64,000 nucleotides of DNA from positions 21,558-85,557 of the forward strand of contig JAQCFW010000009.1 in assembly GCA_027619225.1 (NCBI GenBank), written 5' to 3'. Numbering within the stretch: the first letter of the stretch is position 1; every line of letters begins with the position of its first letter. Made by a program: the position numbers and the translations under genes. The notes beneath the pieces were generated by a model. The model did not search any database, had not been told where the DNA came from, and saw only the letters and a list, made by a program, of their open reading frames with translations. Below, piece after piece: positions 34,261 through 46,018 of the stretch. This stretch comes from Bacteroidota bacterium (GTDB taxonomy: Bacteria > Bacteroidota > Bacteroidia > Flavobacteriales_D > Sanyastnellaceae).

Positions 34261-35592
34261 TTAGTCTTTGTTATTGTCGTCCTGGAAAAGGAAATAGATG
34301 GTGGCGCGTGAATCTGGTGTGTAGTATGTATTTGCAGCGCGACGAATATCTTCAGGGGTGATCGCTAGGTAGCGATCTATTTCGGTGTTGATGAGGTTCG
34401 CGTCGCCGTAGTAAGTGTGGTAGTTTGCAAGCTCTTCGGCGATTCCTGCCATTGTAGAGTTTGATGAGACGAACTGAGTCTCGATTTGGTTTTTAAGTTT
34501 CTGGAGTTCACGCTCGGAAATGAGGTCTTTCTTCATGTTCTCGATCTCCTCATTCATCGCCTCTTCAACCTCCAATGGCTCGACGCCCATATTCACCATA
34601 GCAAACGCAAATGTTACTCCGGGATCTTCTAAGCCAAAGCTGAATGCCCCACAATAAAGAGCCAATTGCTTTTCGTCGACAACAGCTTTGTTGAGTCTGC
34701 TTGAAGCTCCACCTGAGAGAACTTGGTTAAGCAGATCTACGGCGTAGTAGTCTGGGGTGCCTTGAGCTGGGATAGGGTACGCCTGTATTACAACAGGGAG
34801 GCGATCTTTTCCGTACACGATGCTTCTGCGCTCCTCTGTTCTGATGGGTTCTACCTCGGTAGGACGCGGAATAGACCTCTTGCCCTTAGGGATCCCAGAA
34901 AAGTACTTGCTTACGAGGGCCTTGGTTTCATCGATATTTAGGTCGCCAGCTATACTCAGTGTGGCATTGTTAGGGACATAGAATGTTTTGTAAAACTCCA
35001 TAAAGTCCTCGTGAGTAGCAGCGTCTAAGTGGTCCATAGATCCAATGGGAGTCCACTGATATGGGTGCACATCATAACATGCGTCCATCGTTTCTGCGAT
35101 CATTGAGCCGTAGGGTTGGTTATCCACTCTTTGTCGTTTTTCTTCTTTAACGACTTCATTTTGCGTGTCGATACCTATCTGCTGAATCTTCGCGTGAAGC
35201 ATTCTTTCAGATTCTAACCAAAGCCCAAGTTCGAGTTGATTAGATGGGAGCAACTCGTAGTAAAATGTGCGGTCTTGTGAGGTGTTCGCGTTTAGAACTC
35301 CCCCGGCATTTTCTACATAGTGGTCGAACTCCCCCCGTTCTATGTTTTCAGAACCTTCAAATAGTAGATGCTCGAAAAAATGAGCCATCCCAGTTTTTGA
35401 AGGGTCTTCATTTTTAGATCCCACATGATACATTACTGTAACGGCAACGATGGGCGTGGAATGGTCCTCGTGAAGAATTACGTGGAGACCGTTATCGAGG
35501 TCGAATTCGGTAAAGTCGATGGAGGTTGCCGTTTGGCCTAAAAGAATAGGCTGCAGGGCGAAAGTCGCTAAACAACTGAGCAGGAATTTCAT
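34261..35592 (-). CDS. M16 family zinc metallopeptidase, catalytic subunit
   Basis: A secreted insulinase-type protease of 443 residues. The active site HFFEHLLFEGS holds HxxEH (about 74-78), and the third ligand Glu follows about 75 residues later in the NEVVKEEKRQ region. The true start is the ATG at 35592, giving the signal peptide MKFLLSCLATFALQPILLG. The frame is open further to 35790, but that would cover the start of the divergent hutH. Together with the zinc-less M16 gene downstream it forms an active/inactive heterodimer, as in bacterial PqqL-like and mitochondrial processing peptidases. Confidence 0.9.
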   Translation of the reverse strand: MKFLLSCLATFALQPILLGQTATSIDFTEFDLDNGLHVILHEDHSTPIVAVTVMYHVGSKNEDPSKTGMAHFFEHLLFEGSENIERGEFDHYVENAGGVLNANTSQDRTFYYELLPSNQLELGLWLESERMLHAKIQQIGIDTQNEVVKEEKRQRVDNQPYGSMIAETMDACYDVHPYQWTPIGSMDHLDAATHEDFMEFYKTFYVPNNATLSIAGDLNIDETKALVSKYFSGIPKGKRSIPRPTEVEPIRTEERRSIVYGKDRLPVVIQAYPIPAQGTPDYYAVDLLNQVLSGGASSRLNKAVVDEKQLALYCGAFSFGLEDPGVTFAFAMVNMGVEPLEVEEAMNEEIENMKKDLISERELQKLKNQIETQFVSSNSTMAGIAEELANYHTYYGDANLINTEIDRYLAITPEDIRRAANTYYTPDSRATIYFLFQDDNNKD

Positions 35593-35632
35593 GTATATAA
35601 CTGTTAAGTAATTGGGTGACAAGTTAACCCCA

Positions 35633-35652
35633 ACCGGCGGTATCTTGCCGGT
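35633..35652. promoter_or_regulatory. Inverted repeat over the hutH promoter
   Basis: Perfect 6-bp arms ACCGGC (35633-35638) and GCCGGT (35647-35652) flank 8 bases and end at the hutH ATG. The -7 element TATCTTGC (35641-35648) lies inside it. A regulator or hairpin at this spot would control both transcription and start-codon access. Confidence 0.45.
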
Positions 35653-37191
35653 ATGAAAGCGGATAATTTTATGGTTGATTCCGAGTGGTGGACGCTCGAG
35701 GATGTGTATGATCGTTTGCCTAATTTCTATTCTGGTGAATTCATTTCTGATATGTCGCCTCAGGTGCTGGAAAGAGTTGAGAAATGTCACGCATATTTAG
35801 CGAATCTCATTGCTACAAAAGACGTCACTTTATATGGTGTAAATACTGGGTTTGGCTCACTCGCAAGCACGCGTATTCCCGATGATAAACTTTCGGAACT
35901 ACAGTATAAACTCCTCATTTCCCACGCTTGTGGAGTAGGTGATGATGTTCCTGAGTTTATAGTGAGGATGATGCTTCTTCTTAAAGCAAAGGCTTTAGGC
36001 CAAGGTCATTCAGCCGTCAATCCGCGAACTATTGAAAGGCTGTTAGATTTTCTTGACAGTGACGTTATCCCTGTTGTCCCCTGTCAAGGTTCGCTTGGAG
36101 CTTCAGGCGATCTTGCTCCACTTTCTCACCTTGTGATTCCAATGATAGGAGAGGGAGAGGTGAGTATTCGTGGTGGTGAGCCAGTTCACGCTTCAGAAGC
36201 ATTAAAAGAATTCGGGTGGGAAAAATTACATCTCGGTCCTAAAGAAGGTCTTGCTCTTATTAACGGTACCCAACTTATGCTCAGCTATGGCGTTGCTTCT
36301 ATGTTGCGGATAGACAATCTTATGGAGTGGGCGAACGCAATTGGAGCTTGGTCCTTAGAGGCTTGGAGTGGCCTGGAGTCTCCATTTGATCACGATATTC
36401 ACAGAGTCAGAAATCAGGAGGGAGCTATGGATGTAGCTGCTTCTGTAAGAGACTGGATAGAAGGGTCTGAGAAAATGAAATCTCCAAGGGCACATGTTCA
36501 AGATCCATATTCTTTCAGATGCATCCCTCAAGTTCATGGAGCTTCCTTGGATGTATTTATCGAGGCAAGAGATTTATTCGAGAATGAAATCAATGCTGTT
36601 ACCGATAATCCACTTGTTTTCCCAGATGAAGACAAGGTTATTTCTGGTGGAAACTTCCACGGGCAACCCTTAGCTCTAACCCTCGATAGACTTACTCTTG
36701 CCGTTCATGAGATAGCTTCTATTTCAGAGCGTAGGGTTTTTAAGTTGATGAGTGGAACTCGTCACCTACCTGCTTTCCTTGCGAAAGATCCCGGCCTTAA
36801 CTCAGGTTTAATGATCGTCCAATACACAGCAGCTAGCCTTGTTTCTCTCAACAAACAGCTCACTACTCCAAGTTCAGCTGATAACGCAGACAGCTCAAAC
36901 GGGCAAGAGGATCACGTAAGTATGGGGGCGAATGCGGCGCTTAAACTTTGGCAAGTCATTGAACAAGCTGAGCAGGTGCTTGCTATCGAGGCGCTCTGTG
37001 CGGCTCAAGCATCAGACTTAGGTTCTCTTGCGGGCCTAGGTAAAATGTCTCCCAAGCTTCAAAAACTTCAAGATGCCTTTAGAGTTGAGATACCTTTCTT
37101 GGAGGAGGACGCCTACATGTCTCCACTTATTGAAAGTGCTCACGAGTTTATCGCGTTTAACTCTCCCTTAGAACTCTCTATATGCCATTAA
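35653..37191 (+). CDS. hutH: Histidine ammonia-lyase
   Basis: Removes ammonia from L-histidine to give urocanate, the first step of histidine degradation. Its 512 residues match the family. The MIO cofactor is made from Ala-Ser-Gly in SLGASGDLAPLSH (about 149-161), and the catalytic tyrosine region is YGVNTGFGSLA (about 62-72). Also QDPYSFRCIPQVHGA (about 285-299) and GNFHGQPLAL. Urocanase (hutU) is not in the window; hutI and ftcD lie 13 kb further on. A membrane methyltransferase gene overlaps its end by 10 bp. Confidence 0.96.
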   Translation: MKADNFMVDSEWWTLEDVYDRLPNFYSGEFISDMSPQVLERVEKCHAYLANLIATKDVTLYGVNTGFGSLASTRIPDDKLSELQYKLLISHACGVGDDVPEFIVRMMLLLKAKALGQGHSAVNPRTIERLLDFLDSDVIPVVPCQGSLGASGDLAPLSHLVIPMIGEGEVSIRGGEPVHASEALKEFGWEKLHLGPKEGLALINGTQLMLSYGVASMLRIDNLMEWANAIGAWSLEAWSGLESPFDHDIHRVRNQEGAMDVAASVRDWIEGSEKMKSPRAHVQDPYSFRCIPQVHGASLDVFIEARDLFENEINAVTDNPLVFPDEDKVISGGNFHGQPLALTLDRLTLAVHEIASISERRVFKLMSGTRHLPAFLAKDPGLNSGLMIVQYTAASLVSLNKQLTTPSSADNADSSNGQEDHVSMGANAALKLWQVIEQAEQVLAIEALCAAQASDLGSLAGLGKMSPKLQKLQDAFRVEIPFLEEDAYMSPLIESAHEFIAFNSPLELSICH

Positions 37192-37952
37192 TTGAAGATA
37201 TGGAACGCACTGGTGGATGGCTTTTTCGCTGGCGCAGTTTCCTCCCGGCTTTCCTTGTTCCGATTGCCTTGTATGTAGCTTTTATTGATGACAATAGACC
37301 TGCTTTTAACGATTCTAGTTGGCTAACAGCCTGCCTTGGAGTTGGTTTTTTAGGATTAATCATCCGCGCCTTTACCATTGCTTATGTACCCAAGGGGACC
37401 TCTGGACGCAACACTTCTGCAGGTCAAGTAGCTCTCACTCTTAATTCAACGGGGATGTATGGCTATATGCGTCATCCACTTTATACAGGAAATTACTTTA
37501 TGTGGCTGGGTATCGTTATGCTTACAGGTAATTTATTTTTCACAGTTGCTGTGTCTGTTGCTTTCTGGGTTTACTATACGCTGATTGCGATGACTGAGGA
37601 AAGATATTTGAGAGGCAAATTTGGACAAGAGTATTTAGATTGGGCTTCGGGCATCCCCGCCTTTCTTCCTCGTACTCTAAAGTGGCATTCGCCTGGCGTA
37701 TTCTTCTCTTTCCAAAATGTTCTTAAGCGTGAATACAATGGCGCTTATGCTATGATTGTTTCTTTCTCGGCGATTGATTTGGCACACTCAGTAAGGGAAG
37801 GTTTTTCTTCAGAGCTAAAATTGCAAGAAGTTTTCAGCCTCAGCCCATTTATTCTGTATTTATTACTTGCAAGTACTTGTGCATTCCTGGGATTGCGTTT
37901 TGTTAAAAAACGCACTAAATGGTTAGATGTTGAAGGACGAGAATATACCTAG
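37182..37952 (+). CDS. Isoprenylcysteine/phospholipid-methyltransferase-like membrane protein
   Basis: A 256-residue integral membrane protein of the ICMT/PEMT superfamily. Hydrophobic helices lie near 20-40, 48-68, 105-130, 180-205 and 220-240. The SAM-binding signature is MYGYMRHPLYTGNYFMWLG (about 97-115), followed by EERYLRGKFGQEYLDWASG (about 141-159), both standard for the family. The substrate is unknown. It overlaps hutH by 10 bp and is translated in another frame, so probably co-transcribed, but no functional link to histidine breakdown is evident. Confidence 0.8.
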   Translation: MPLIEDMERTGGWLFRWRSFLPAFLVPIALYVAFIDDNRPAFNDSSWLTACLGVGFLGLIIRAFTIAYVPKGTSGRNTSAGQVALTLNSTGMYGYMRHPLYTGNYFMWLGIVMLTGNLFFTVAVSVAFWVYYTLIAMTEERYLRGKFGQEYLDWASGIPAFLPRTLKWHSPGVFFSFQNVLKREYNGAYAMIVSFSAIDLAHSVREGFSSELKLQEVFSLSPFILYLLLASTCAFLGLRFVKKRTKWLDVEGREYT

Positions 37953-38011
37953 AGACGACTTCTTTTAAAGGTAACAGATTAAAGCCAGAAGATTTAGGGC
38001 AACAGAATACC

Positions 38012-38821
38012 TTAAGTTACTGCTGCTTTACGCATAATTCGGCGCAATATCCCCGGAAAGAATCTCTTTAAATAAACGCCTAGAAGCTCTGATCTGCCAA
38101 TAAATATTTCGGGTCTGCGTTTCTCCACACCATTTGCGATTCTCTTTGCGCATTCAAGTGGAGTCATCCCAGCGCCTGTCTTCTCATCCATCGTCCCCTG
38201 TTTGCTCCCATCTCCGATCACTGCGTTGAGTGATATATCAGTGGCTATAAATCCTGGACAAACCATGGTGATTCCTATCCCATCCTCATAATGTTCTGCC
38301 CTCAAAGCTTCAAAAAATCCGTGAAGAGCGTGTTTCGCACCACAATATCCAGATCTCAGAGGGGACGAGAAAACCCCCATCAAGCTAGTCACCACAACAA
38401 ATTGTCCGGCCTGTCTTTTCACAAAGTGGGGCAGGAGTGACTTGGTGAGCGCTACGGTACCGAAATAGTCAATCTCCATCACACGCCGATCTACCTCAAG
38501 CGAAGTGTCAATTGCTAAAGAACGTTGGCTTATTCCCCCACAGTGAATTACAATATCGACAGTTTTGACATCGCTCAACACTCTTTTTACGACACCATCA
38601 AGGGAGTCTGTAATCTCTAGATCTAAAGGTGCAATAACAAAAGTCTTCTCACGGTTAAGCTTGAGGCGATACGATAAATCGTCAGCTACTTTCTTAAGCG
38701 CGTCCTTTCTACGAGACGATAAAACAACTCTTGCTCCCTTAGCAGCATAGACTTCCGCACACGCAAGGCCTATTCCGCTACTTGCTCCAGTAATCCAAAC
38801 TGTGCCAGGATTTTTATTCAT
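38012..38821 (-). CDS. Short-chain dehydrogenase/reductase
   Basis: A classical SDR of 269 residues. NAD(P) motif TGASSGIGLACAEVYA (about 11-26) with SSRR after the second strand, which favours NADP. NNAG is replaced by HCGG (about 93), then a catalytic Ser in VVTSLMGVFS and YCGAKHALHGFF (about 158-169) with Tyr and Lys. The sequence resembles the DHRS7/DltE-like group of Bacteroidota. Substrate unknown. It lies 26 bp downstream of gyrB on the same strand. Confidence 0.85.
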   Translation of the reverse strand: MNKNPGTVWITGASSGIGLACAEVYAAKGARVVLSSRRKDALKKVADDLSYRLKLNREKTFVIAPLDLEITDSLDGVVKRVLSDVKTVDIVIHCGGISQRSLAIDTSLEVDRRVMEIDYFGTVALTKSLLPHFVKRQAGQFVVVTSLMGVFSSPLRSGYCGAKHALHGFFEALRAEHYEDGIGITMVCPGFIATDISLNAVIGDGSKQGTMDEKTGAGMTPLECAKRIANGVEKRRPEIFIGRSELLGVYLKRFFPGILRRIMRKAAVT

Positions 38822-38847
38822 TTGTAGGCAGATCTCCGGCTTCGCGC

Positions 38848-40863
<2,016 letters not shown>

Positions 40864-41037
40864 TTAAAAATACTAGAATTGGGATGAAAATCAGTTACAA
40901 ATTTCGGTGTAAATAAGATTTTTTTACAAACAAATTAAAGGTTATTCACATATATCGTATGAATTGGCTAAATGCGTTGGCGTATCTAGTGTTTAACCTC
41001 AGATTACTACATCATAATGTCTCAATATTCAAGAGAA

Positions 41038-42783
41038 TTAAAAAGAATAACTGCCTCCGAAAAGTGCCTGAATTCCCTGAACCGGATAACCTACCCAATG
41101 TCTGTACGATGAGTTGGTCAAATTACTGCACTTGGCCCAAACAGATGTTCTCGAATTATATCGATACTCCAATCCGATATTTGCATCAACATAAGAGGGT
41201 AGTTCAATGTTGTAGTAATTAACATCACCGTCTTGCATAAAACGTATCGCATTCTGTCCAGGATCTATTTGAGAAACAGATGAACGAATTCCGGAATAGG
41301 TAACTGAAGCATCAACATAGAATTTATCAAGCAAGGAGTAACTTAAATCAACAGACCACTTTGTGCTCGGGAGATTCCAAGCAGCATCTTGACCATTTTC
41401 ATCGTAATCATAGATCGCTCCGACCAATCTAATGTCAAGGTTTTCAATCAGATTAAGTGATAGGTGACCGCCAACTGACCTTACTTTTAAATTGTCGTAA
41501 AACTCTGTGAAACGAGAGCCTGTAGTGTTTATTAAAGTGTCATTTACAAAATAAAGAAAATCCTCATATTTGGTACTTGAAACATTTATTTTAAAGCCAA
41601 TCGCTTTAGTTAATGTACCTCGCATCCCTATTTCTAAATCGTTAGAGCGACTTGTAGTGCGCATGTCTGATTCGGGTGATGCGTAATAAAATGGGTTTTC
41701 ATCAACAATGGAAGCAAACCAATTTTGTTCTAAGCCACCATCAAGACGGATATAAGGAATGAATACATCACGAAGAACACGAATAGATGCTTCAACCTTG
41801 GGGTAGAATTTGAAAGTTGAACCAGAGCCATTTCTACTTTGCGTATCAGCATCAACCCACAAACCAGCACCAACAGTAACTGTGAGTGGCCCTCTATAGG
41901 ATGTAGCAGTAGGAATCAGACTTGCGATAGCAGCATCCGTTCTTAGCGTGTCAGGGTTGTTCAACCCCATTACTAGCCTGTCGAGGTTCATAGAGCCCGC
42001 TAACGAGAATCTCTCGTTTCCTACAAATTTCCCCACGTCAAAAGATCCATCGAAATTGTTTTCAACGGTTCCTGTTAAATCTCTCAATTGATACCAACCA
42101 ATCTCCACCTCATGATTCATTAAAGTGCTGTCCCTTTGGTGACTTTTGAAAGCCATCTCGGCTTCAAACCTTAAATAACTCTCGTAAGTGTTCATCGTTA
42201 TATCTGGAGCAAGCGACTCACCGTTAGCATTTCCGTAAAACACAATCTTGTCCCTTGAAACGTTCGCGGTTAAGTCAACACGTTCTTTGCCTATAAATCG
42301 ACTTAACCAAACCCCACCATCACTATACTGGAATCTGTCGTCAATAAAATCAGATGGAGCATCCGTAGCAAAGTGAGAGGCTTGAAATCCCCATGTTCCT
42401 TCTCGGGATCTTAGGTCAGTCATACTTAGCTCGAGTAGGGGAGTGTTGTACAGGCCGTAACCCGCCCGTGCGTATCCGCGATAAAGTCTTGCAAGTGGAG
42501 CATCAACTCTTAACCTAACGGGCTCTAACATAGTCCAAACAGGAGTTACGTTCATTCTCTTAGCAAGTAACCTGTAAGAAAACGCTTTGTCCCCAGATTC
42601 TAGTTTCCTTAGTTCAGGCCAACTTTGGAGTTTCAAAGCGTCCTTCACAACCATTTCTCTTTCGCCCACAAAGGTGACGTCCATTTTTAAAGAATCCGCA
42701 GATTCTTGTGCGATAGCGACAGAACTTAATAAAGCCGATGTGATTGCGGCCAATGAGAGTGTTTTGAGTGAAATATTATTCAT
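41038..42783 (-). CDS. Outer-membrane beta-barrel protein (TonB-receptor-like)
   Basis: A 581-residue secreted protein. Signal peptide MNNISLKTLSLAAITSALLS to AIAQ (about residue 25). After a linker the rest is amphipathic beta sequence with aromatic girdle residues and a C-terminus GGSYSF ending in Phe, as in barrels. It resembles the barrel half of TonB-dependent receptors but no plug domain is seen. It overlaps the preceding giant TPR gene by 4 bp, so the two are coupled and probably work together at the outer membrane. Function unknown. Confidence 0.75.
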   Translation of the reverse strand: MNNISLKTLSLAAITSALLSSVAIAQESADSLKMDVTFVGEREMVVKDALKLQSWPELRKLESGDKAFSYRLLAKRMNVTPVWTMLEPVRLRVDAPLARLYRGYARAGYGLYNTPLLELSMTDLRSREGTWGFQASHFATDAPSDFIDDRFQYSDGGVWLSRFIGKERVDLTANVSRDKIVFYGNANGESLAPDITMNTYESYLRFEAEMAFKSHQRDSTLMNHEVEIGWYQLRDLTGTVENNFDGSFDVGKFVGNERFSLAGSMNLDRLVMGLNNPDTLRTDAAIASLIPTATSYRGPLTVTVGAGLWVDADTQSRNGSGSTFKFYPKVEASIRVLRDVFIPYIRLDGGLEQNWFASIVDENPFYYASPESDMRTTSRSNDLEIGMRGTLTKAIGFKINVSSTKYEDFLYFVNDTLINTTGSRFTEFYDNLKVRSVGGHLSLNLIENLDIRLVGAIYDYDENGQDAAWNLPSTKWSVDLSYSLLDKFYVDASVTYSGIRSSVSQIDPGQNAIRFMQDGDVNYYNIELPSYVDANIGLEYRYNSRTSVWAKCSNLTNSSYRHWVGYPVQGIQALFGGSYSF

Positions 42784-45700
42784 TGTTTCTCGTCGTTGTC
42801 GATTAAAGTGCCAGTTTCGATGAGGTCAGTTCCATTTGGCACCCCTTTTTCGCGTGTTTCGATTTCGAGCATGAGATCAGTACACGCATTTTGTACCCAT
42901 TCGTCTTTTACGTTTTCTAAGATACTTTCTGCTGTGGCGCGAGCTTGGAAAAGATCGTCCGAGCCTATGTAAGTTCGAACAAGGAGCAAGAACCCTTTGA
43001 ATTTCCATTCATCATAAGAGGAGTAGTCGCTGACAAGGGTAAAGATGTTTTGTTCGGCTTGTTCGTATTCAGCTTTGTCGAATAAAATTTGAGAAATTTT
43101 TAACTGAGATTCAGCTCCGACATCTCCACCGAACTTGACTGTTGATTCGAAAAACTCGAGGGCTTGATCAAGCTCGTTAGATTCGTAATGAATTCGACCT
43201 AGCCACAATGCAGCTGTTCGCTTAATTGACTCTGGTGTTCCTGGATCGGTGTACACCGAGTTGGCAAAAGTGAATGCTTGAGCGGGTTGATCAAGGAGGT
43301 AGTAGCATCTCATTTGGCCTATAGAAGACTCTAACTTATTCGATTGAATGCTTGAGATGTCAGCTAGGAGACGGTAGTGATTCAGGGCTCGAGGGTAATC
43401 CCCCTCATTCCAAGCTAGAGTAGCCGCAGCAATTGCCGCCGCCTCAGTAAAATCTCCAGGGGGCAGGGCGATTACCTTCTCGTAAGACAGGAGCGCTCCG
43501 GTTTTGTCTCCAGCATTTGTTAAGCAAGCCGCTAGGTAGAAATGTGCCTCGTCAAGGTGGTTGCCATTTTCATACTGCCTTAAGTACTCTTCTAGACGAG
43601 GGAGAGCTTTTGTGTAGTTTTCCTCAAGAGCAAGTGATACTGCAGCTTCGTAGAGTCGACTTTCGATATCTTCTCCAGTCAATCCCACAGCAGGAGGTAG
43701 GTTGTCTAATAAACCCCTCTCAATTAACAAAGGCTCTACAATGTTGTATGCGTCAGCAGCCACAGGGTCATTGCCATAGGTCGTGCGGATTTTATCCCAA
43801 GTAGCAAGTACATCTTCTGGTCTGTCTTGTTTTATACCTATAAGACAAAGATCAACAAGTGCTTCTTTTGTTCGTGGATTACGTGGGTGAGCAGAAAGAA
43901 GTTCGTTAAGTCGAGTGTTTGCATCGGCTAATTCATCTAACTCGATTAGGGTTCGGGCGCTTTCATACAGAGCGTCAACTACAAAACGAGAGTTGGGGTA
44001 TTCTTCGAGTAGTCTGTCTAATCCTTGTATTTGTGTGCGGAGTGCATCAGTGTCGTCGCTGAGACTGATAGACATCGCCCTTTGGTATAATATGTAATCT
44101 ATGTTTACTGCGTGTTTATTTACGAGGCATTTGTCATAGTATGTGACTGCGCGGTCGAATTCTTTCTTTGCGTAAAAGCAGTCAGCAGTTCTAAGCTCAG
44201 CATCTAGAATTCTTTTAGGCGCATCTTCCGGATGAGCTTCGAGGTAAGAACGGAATGCTGATAAAGCGTCAGAATATTTCTTGCGCTTAAACAATGCGTA
44301 TCCTCTGGCGTAATCTGCTGCCGGGTATAAATCGCTCGAGTATCCCCCTGGAGCAGTAGAAAACTGAGAATAAGATCTTGTTGCGTTTGTGTAATCTCTG
44401 GAAGCGAAATAACACTCTCCTTGCCAATAAAACGACTCCGCAGCCAATTGAGCGTCGATGGGATATGTGCGAACCTTGTCGAAATACGGAATGGCTTCCT
44501 TGTACTTGCCTCTCTGGTAAAGTTCTACTCCGCGATTGTATGCAAGAAGTTGATATGAACTCTCTATAGTAGCGTCTTTGTCCCGAATTTTATCGAGAGC
44601 CTCCAGTGCTCTGTCGTAATCTCGACTTACTAAATAAACTTCTATAAGAAATCTGTAAGCTTCATCTCTGCGGACAGAGTTGGGATATTTATCGAGATAT
44701 CTTTGAAATGCTGTGATAGGGTCATCTAATGGATTGTACGACAATTCGAAGGCGAGTTTAGCGTAACTAAACAAGGCGTCCTCCATGATCTCCATATCGA
44801 ATTCTTTGGAGGCGGCACGGCCGAAGGCGCTACGGGCTTTGTCCTTTTGGTCTAACTGAATATAACAATCCGCCATGTGATACGTTGCGTTCTGCCCTAG
44901 TTTATTGTCTTCGCGAGCCGTTAAAGCCAGAACATCCAACGCATCTCTCCAAGCGCCCATACGATAACGAGTGTAACCCACTTCGTAGGCGAATTCAGGT
45001 TTGCGACCAGGCCCCCGAGTTCCTTCCCAAGCCATCTCCAAGTAAGGAGAGGCACTCGTGAAATCTTGGTCTTTGTAAAACGCATTACCTACAAGTCGTG
45101 CGATTTCAACTCTTTCCTCATCCTCAAGTCCTGCAGACTCATCGAGGAGGGGAGGTCCGTAAGATTGCAACTCCGTAAATTGCGAACTGGCGTGCAAAGA
45201 TTGAGCGATGTAAATTGGAACAACGCTCACAAAGTCAGGGTCATCAGCGATATCGTAAAACCCATCCAGTGCCACTTTAGGGTTGTCATTCAAATAAGCA
45301 ATGTGACTGAAGTAGTAAGTTGCAGCAGAATGGAATGTGCCCTTGCTTTTCATAACATCAAATAAATCGTATCGAGCAGCTTCGAAATTCTCTTTCTCAA
45401 AGTAGCTGTGCCCTCTTTTAAACTGGAGTTCCCGCTTCTTGTCAGTGCTAAGCTGTCTTACATCTACTTTGTTGAATGCTTCCGCAGCCTTCTCGTAATG
45501 TCGGCGCTTGTAGTGGTGGTCTGCTATCGCGTATAAAGCCTCAAGAACGTAAGGGCTTTCTGGGTATGCCGTGATAAATTCGTCAATCCTGAACTCTGCA
45601 TCCTTGTGATAGAGGTTTAACGCGCAGATAGATTCTAGGTATACTGCCTCCACGAATATCTCCGATTTAACATTGGCTTCGAGTTCCATAAAGTCCCCGA

Positions 45701-45896
45701 AGTTCTTCATTGCTAATGCATATTGCTTTTTATGAAAAGCGTCATTTGCTTTAGACCAAACCCTTTCTTTCACCTCCAGCTCATGAGTAAGTTGGGATTT
45801 AACTTCTAAAGCCGGAAATAAAATTGCCCCACAGCTCAATGCTATTGCTAATGTGAGTGTGGATATTTGACGGTAGGTAATATGTTTGCTATGCAT
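42780..45896 (-). CDS. Large secreted tetratricopeptide-repeat protein
   Basis: A 1038-residue protein with signal peptide (hydrophobic run LTLAIALSCGAILFPALE, about 13-30) and TPR-like repeats along almost its whole length. Recurring cores are QYALAMKNFGDFME, YEKAAEAFNKV, YKEAIPYFDKV, YTNATRSYSQF, YSDALSAFRSYLEAHP, FDRAVTYYDKCLV and YTKALPRLEEYLRQYE. The repeat type (xxAxxxYxxhhxxxP) resembles BamD/YbgF solenoids of the periplasm. It ends in an acidic tail. Coupled to the downstream barrel gene. Likely a periplasmic scaffold; role unknown. Confidence 0.82.
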   Translation of the reverse strand: MHSKHITYRQISTLTLAIALSCGAILFPALEVKSQLTHELEVKERVWSKANDAFHKKQYALAMKNFGDFMELEANVKSEIFVEAVYLESICALNLYHKDAEFRIDEFITAYPESPYVLEALYAIADHHYKRRHYEKAAEAFNKVDVRQLSTDKKRELQFKRGHSYFEKENFEAARYDLFDVMKSKGTFHSAATYYFSHIAYLNDNPKVALDGFYDIADDPDFVSVVPIYIAQSLHASSQFTELQSYGPPLLDESAGLEDEERVEIARLVGNAFYKDQDFTSASPYLEMAWEGTRGPGRKPEFAYEVGYTRYRMGAWRDALDVLALTAREDNKLGQNATYHMADCYIQLDQKDKARSAFGRAASKEFDMEIMEDALFSYAKLAFELSYNPLDDPITAFQRYLDKYPNSVRRDEAYRFLIEVYLVSRDYDRALEALDKIRDKDATIESSYQLLAYNRGVELYQRGKYKEAIPYFDKVRTYPIDAQLAAESFYWQGECYFASRDYTNATRSYSQFSTAPGGYSSDLYPAADYARGYALFKRKKYSDALSAFRSYLEAHPEDAPKRILDAELRTADCFYAKKEFDRAVTYYDKCLVNKHAVNIDYILYQRAMSISLSDDTDALRTQIQGLDRLLEEYPNSRFVVDALYESARTLIELDELADANTRLNELLSAHPRNPRTKEALVDLCLIGIKQDRPEDVLATWDKIRTTYGNDPVAADAYNIVEPLLIERGLLDNLPPAVGLTGEDIESRLYEAAVSLALEENYTKALPRLEEYLRQYENGNHLDEAHFYLAACLTNAGDKTGALLSYEKVIALPPGDFTEAAAIAAATLAWNEGDYPRALNHYRLLADISSIQSNKLESSIGQMRCYYLLDQPAQAFTFANSVYTDPGTPESIKRTAALWLGRIHYESNELDQALEFFESTVKFGGDVGAESQLKISQILFDKAEYEQAEQNIFTLVSDYSSYDEWKFKGFLLLVRTYIGSDDLFQARATAESILENVKDEWVQNACTDLMLEIETREKGVPNGTDLIETGTLIDNDEKQ

Positions 45897-46018
45897 GGTG
45901 GAATTGTGTAGCTCTATATCATACGAAAATACCTCCTGCTTATTGTTTTATGAATGCTGTGCCTCTGATGTTCTTAACGAATTTTTGTGTGTGAATCGTG
46001 TTAGAGATTCGCCCTCCC

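Noticed and set aside
35593..35790. N-terminal extension of the catalytic M16 protease
   Set aside because: It would precede the signal peptide and cover the start of hutH and both promoters; the ATG at 35592 gives a normal signal sequence.
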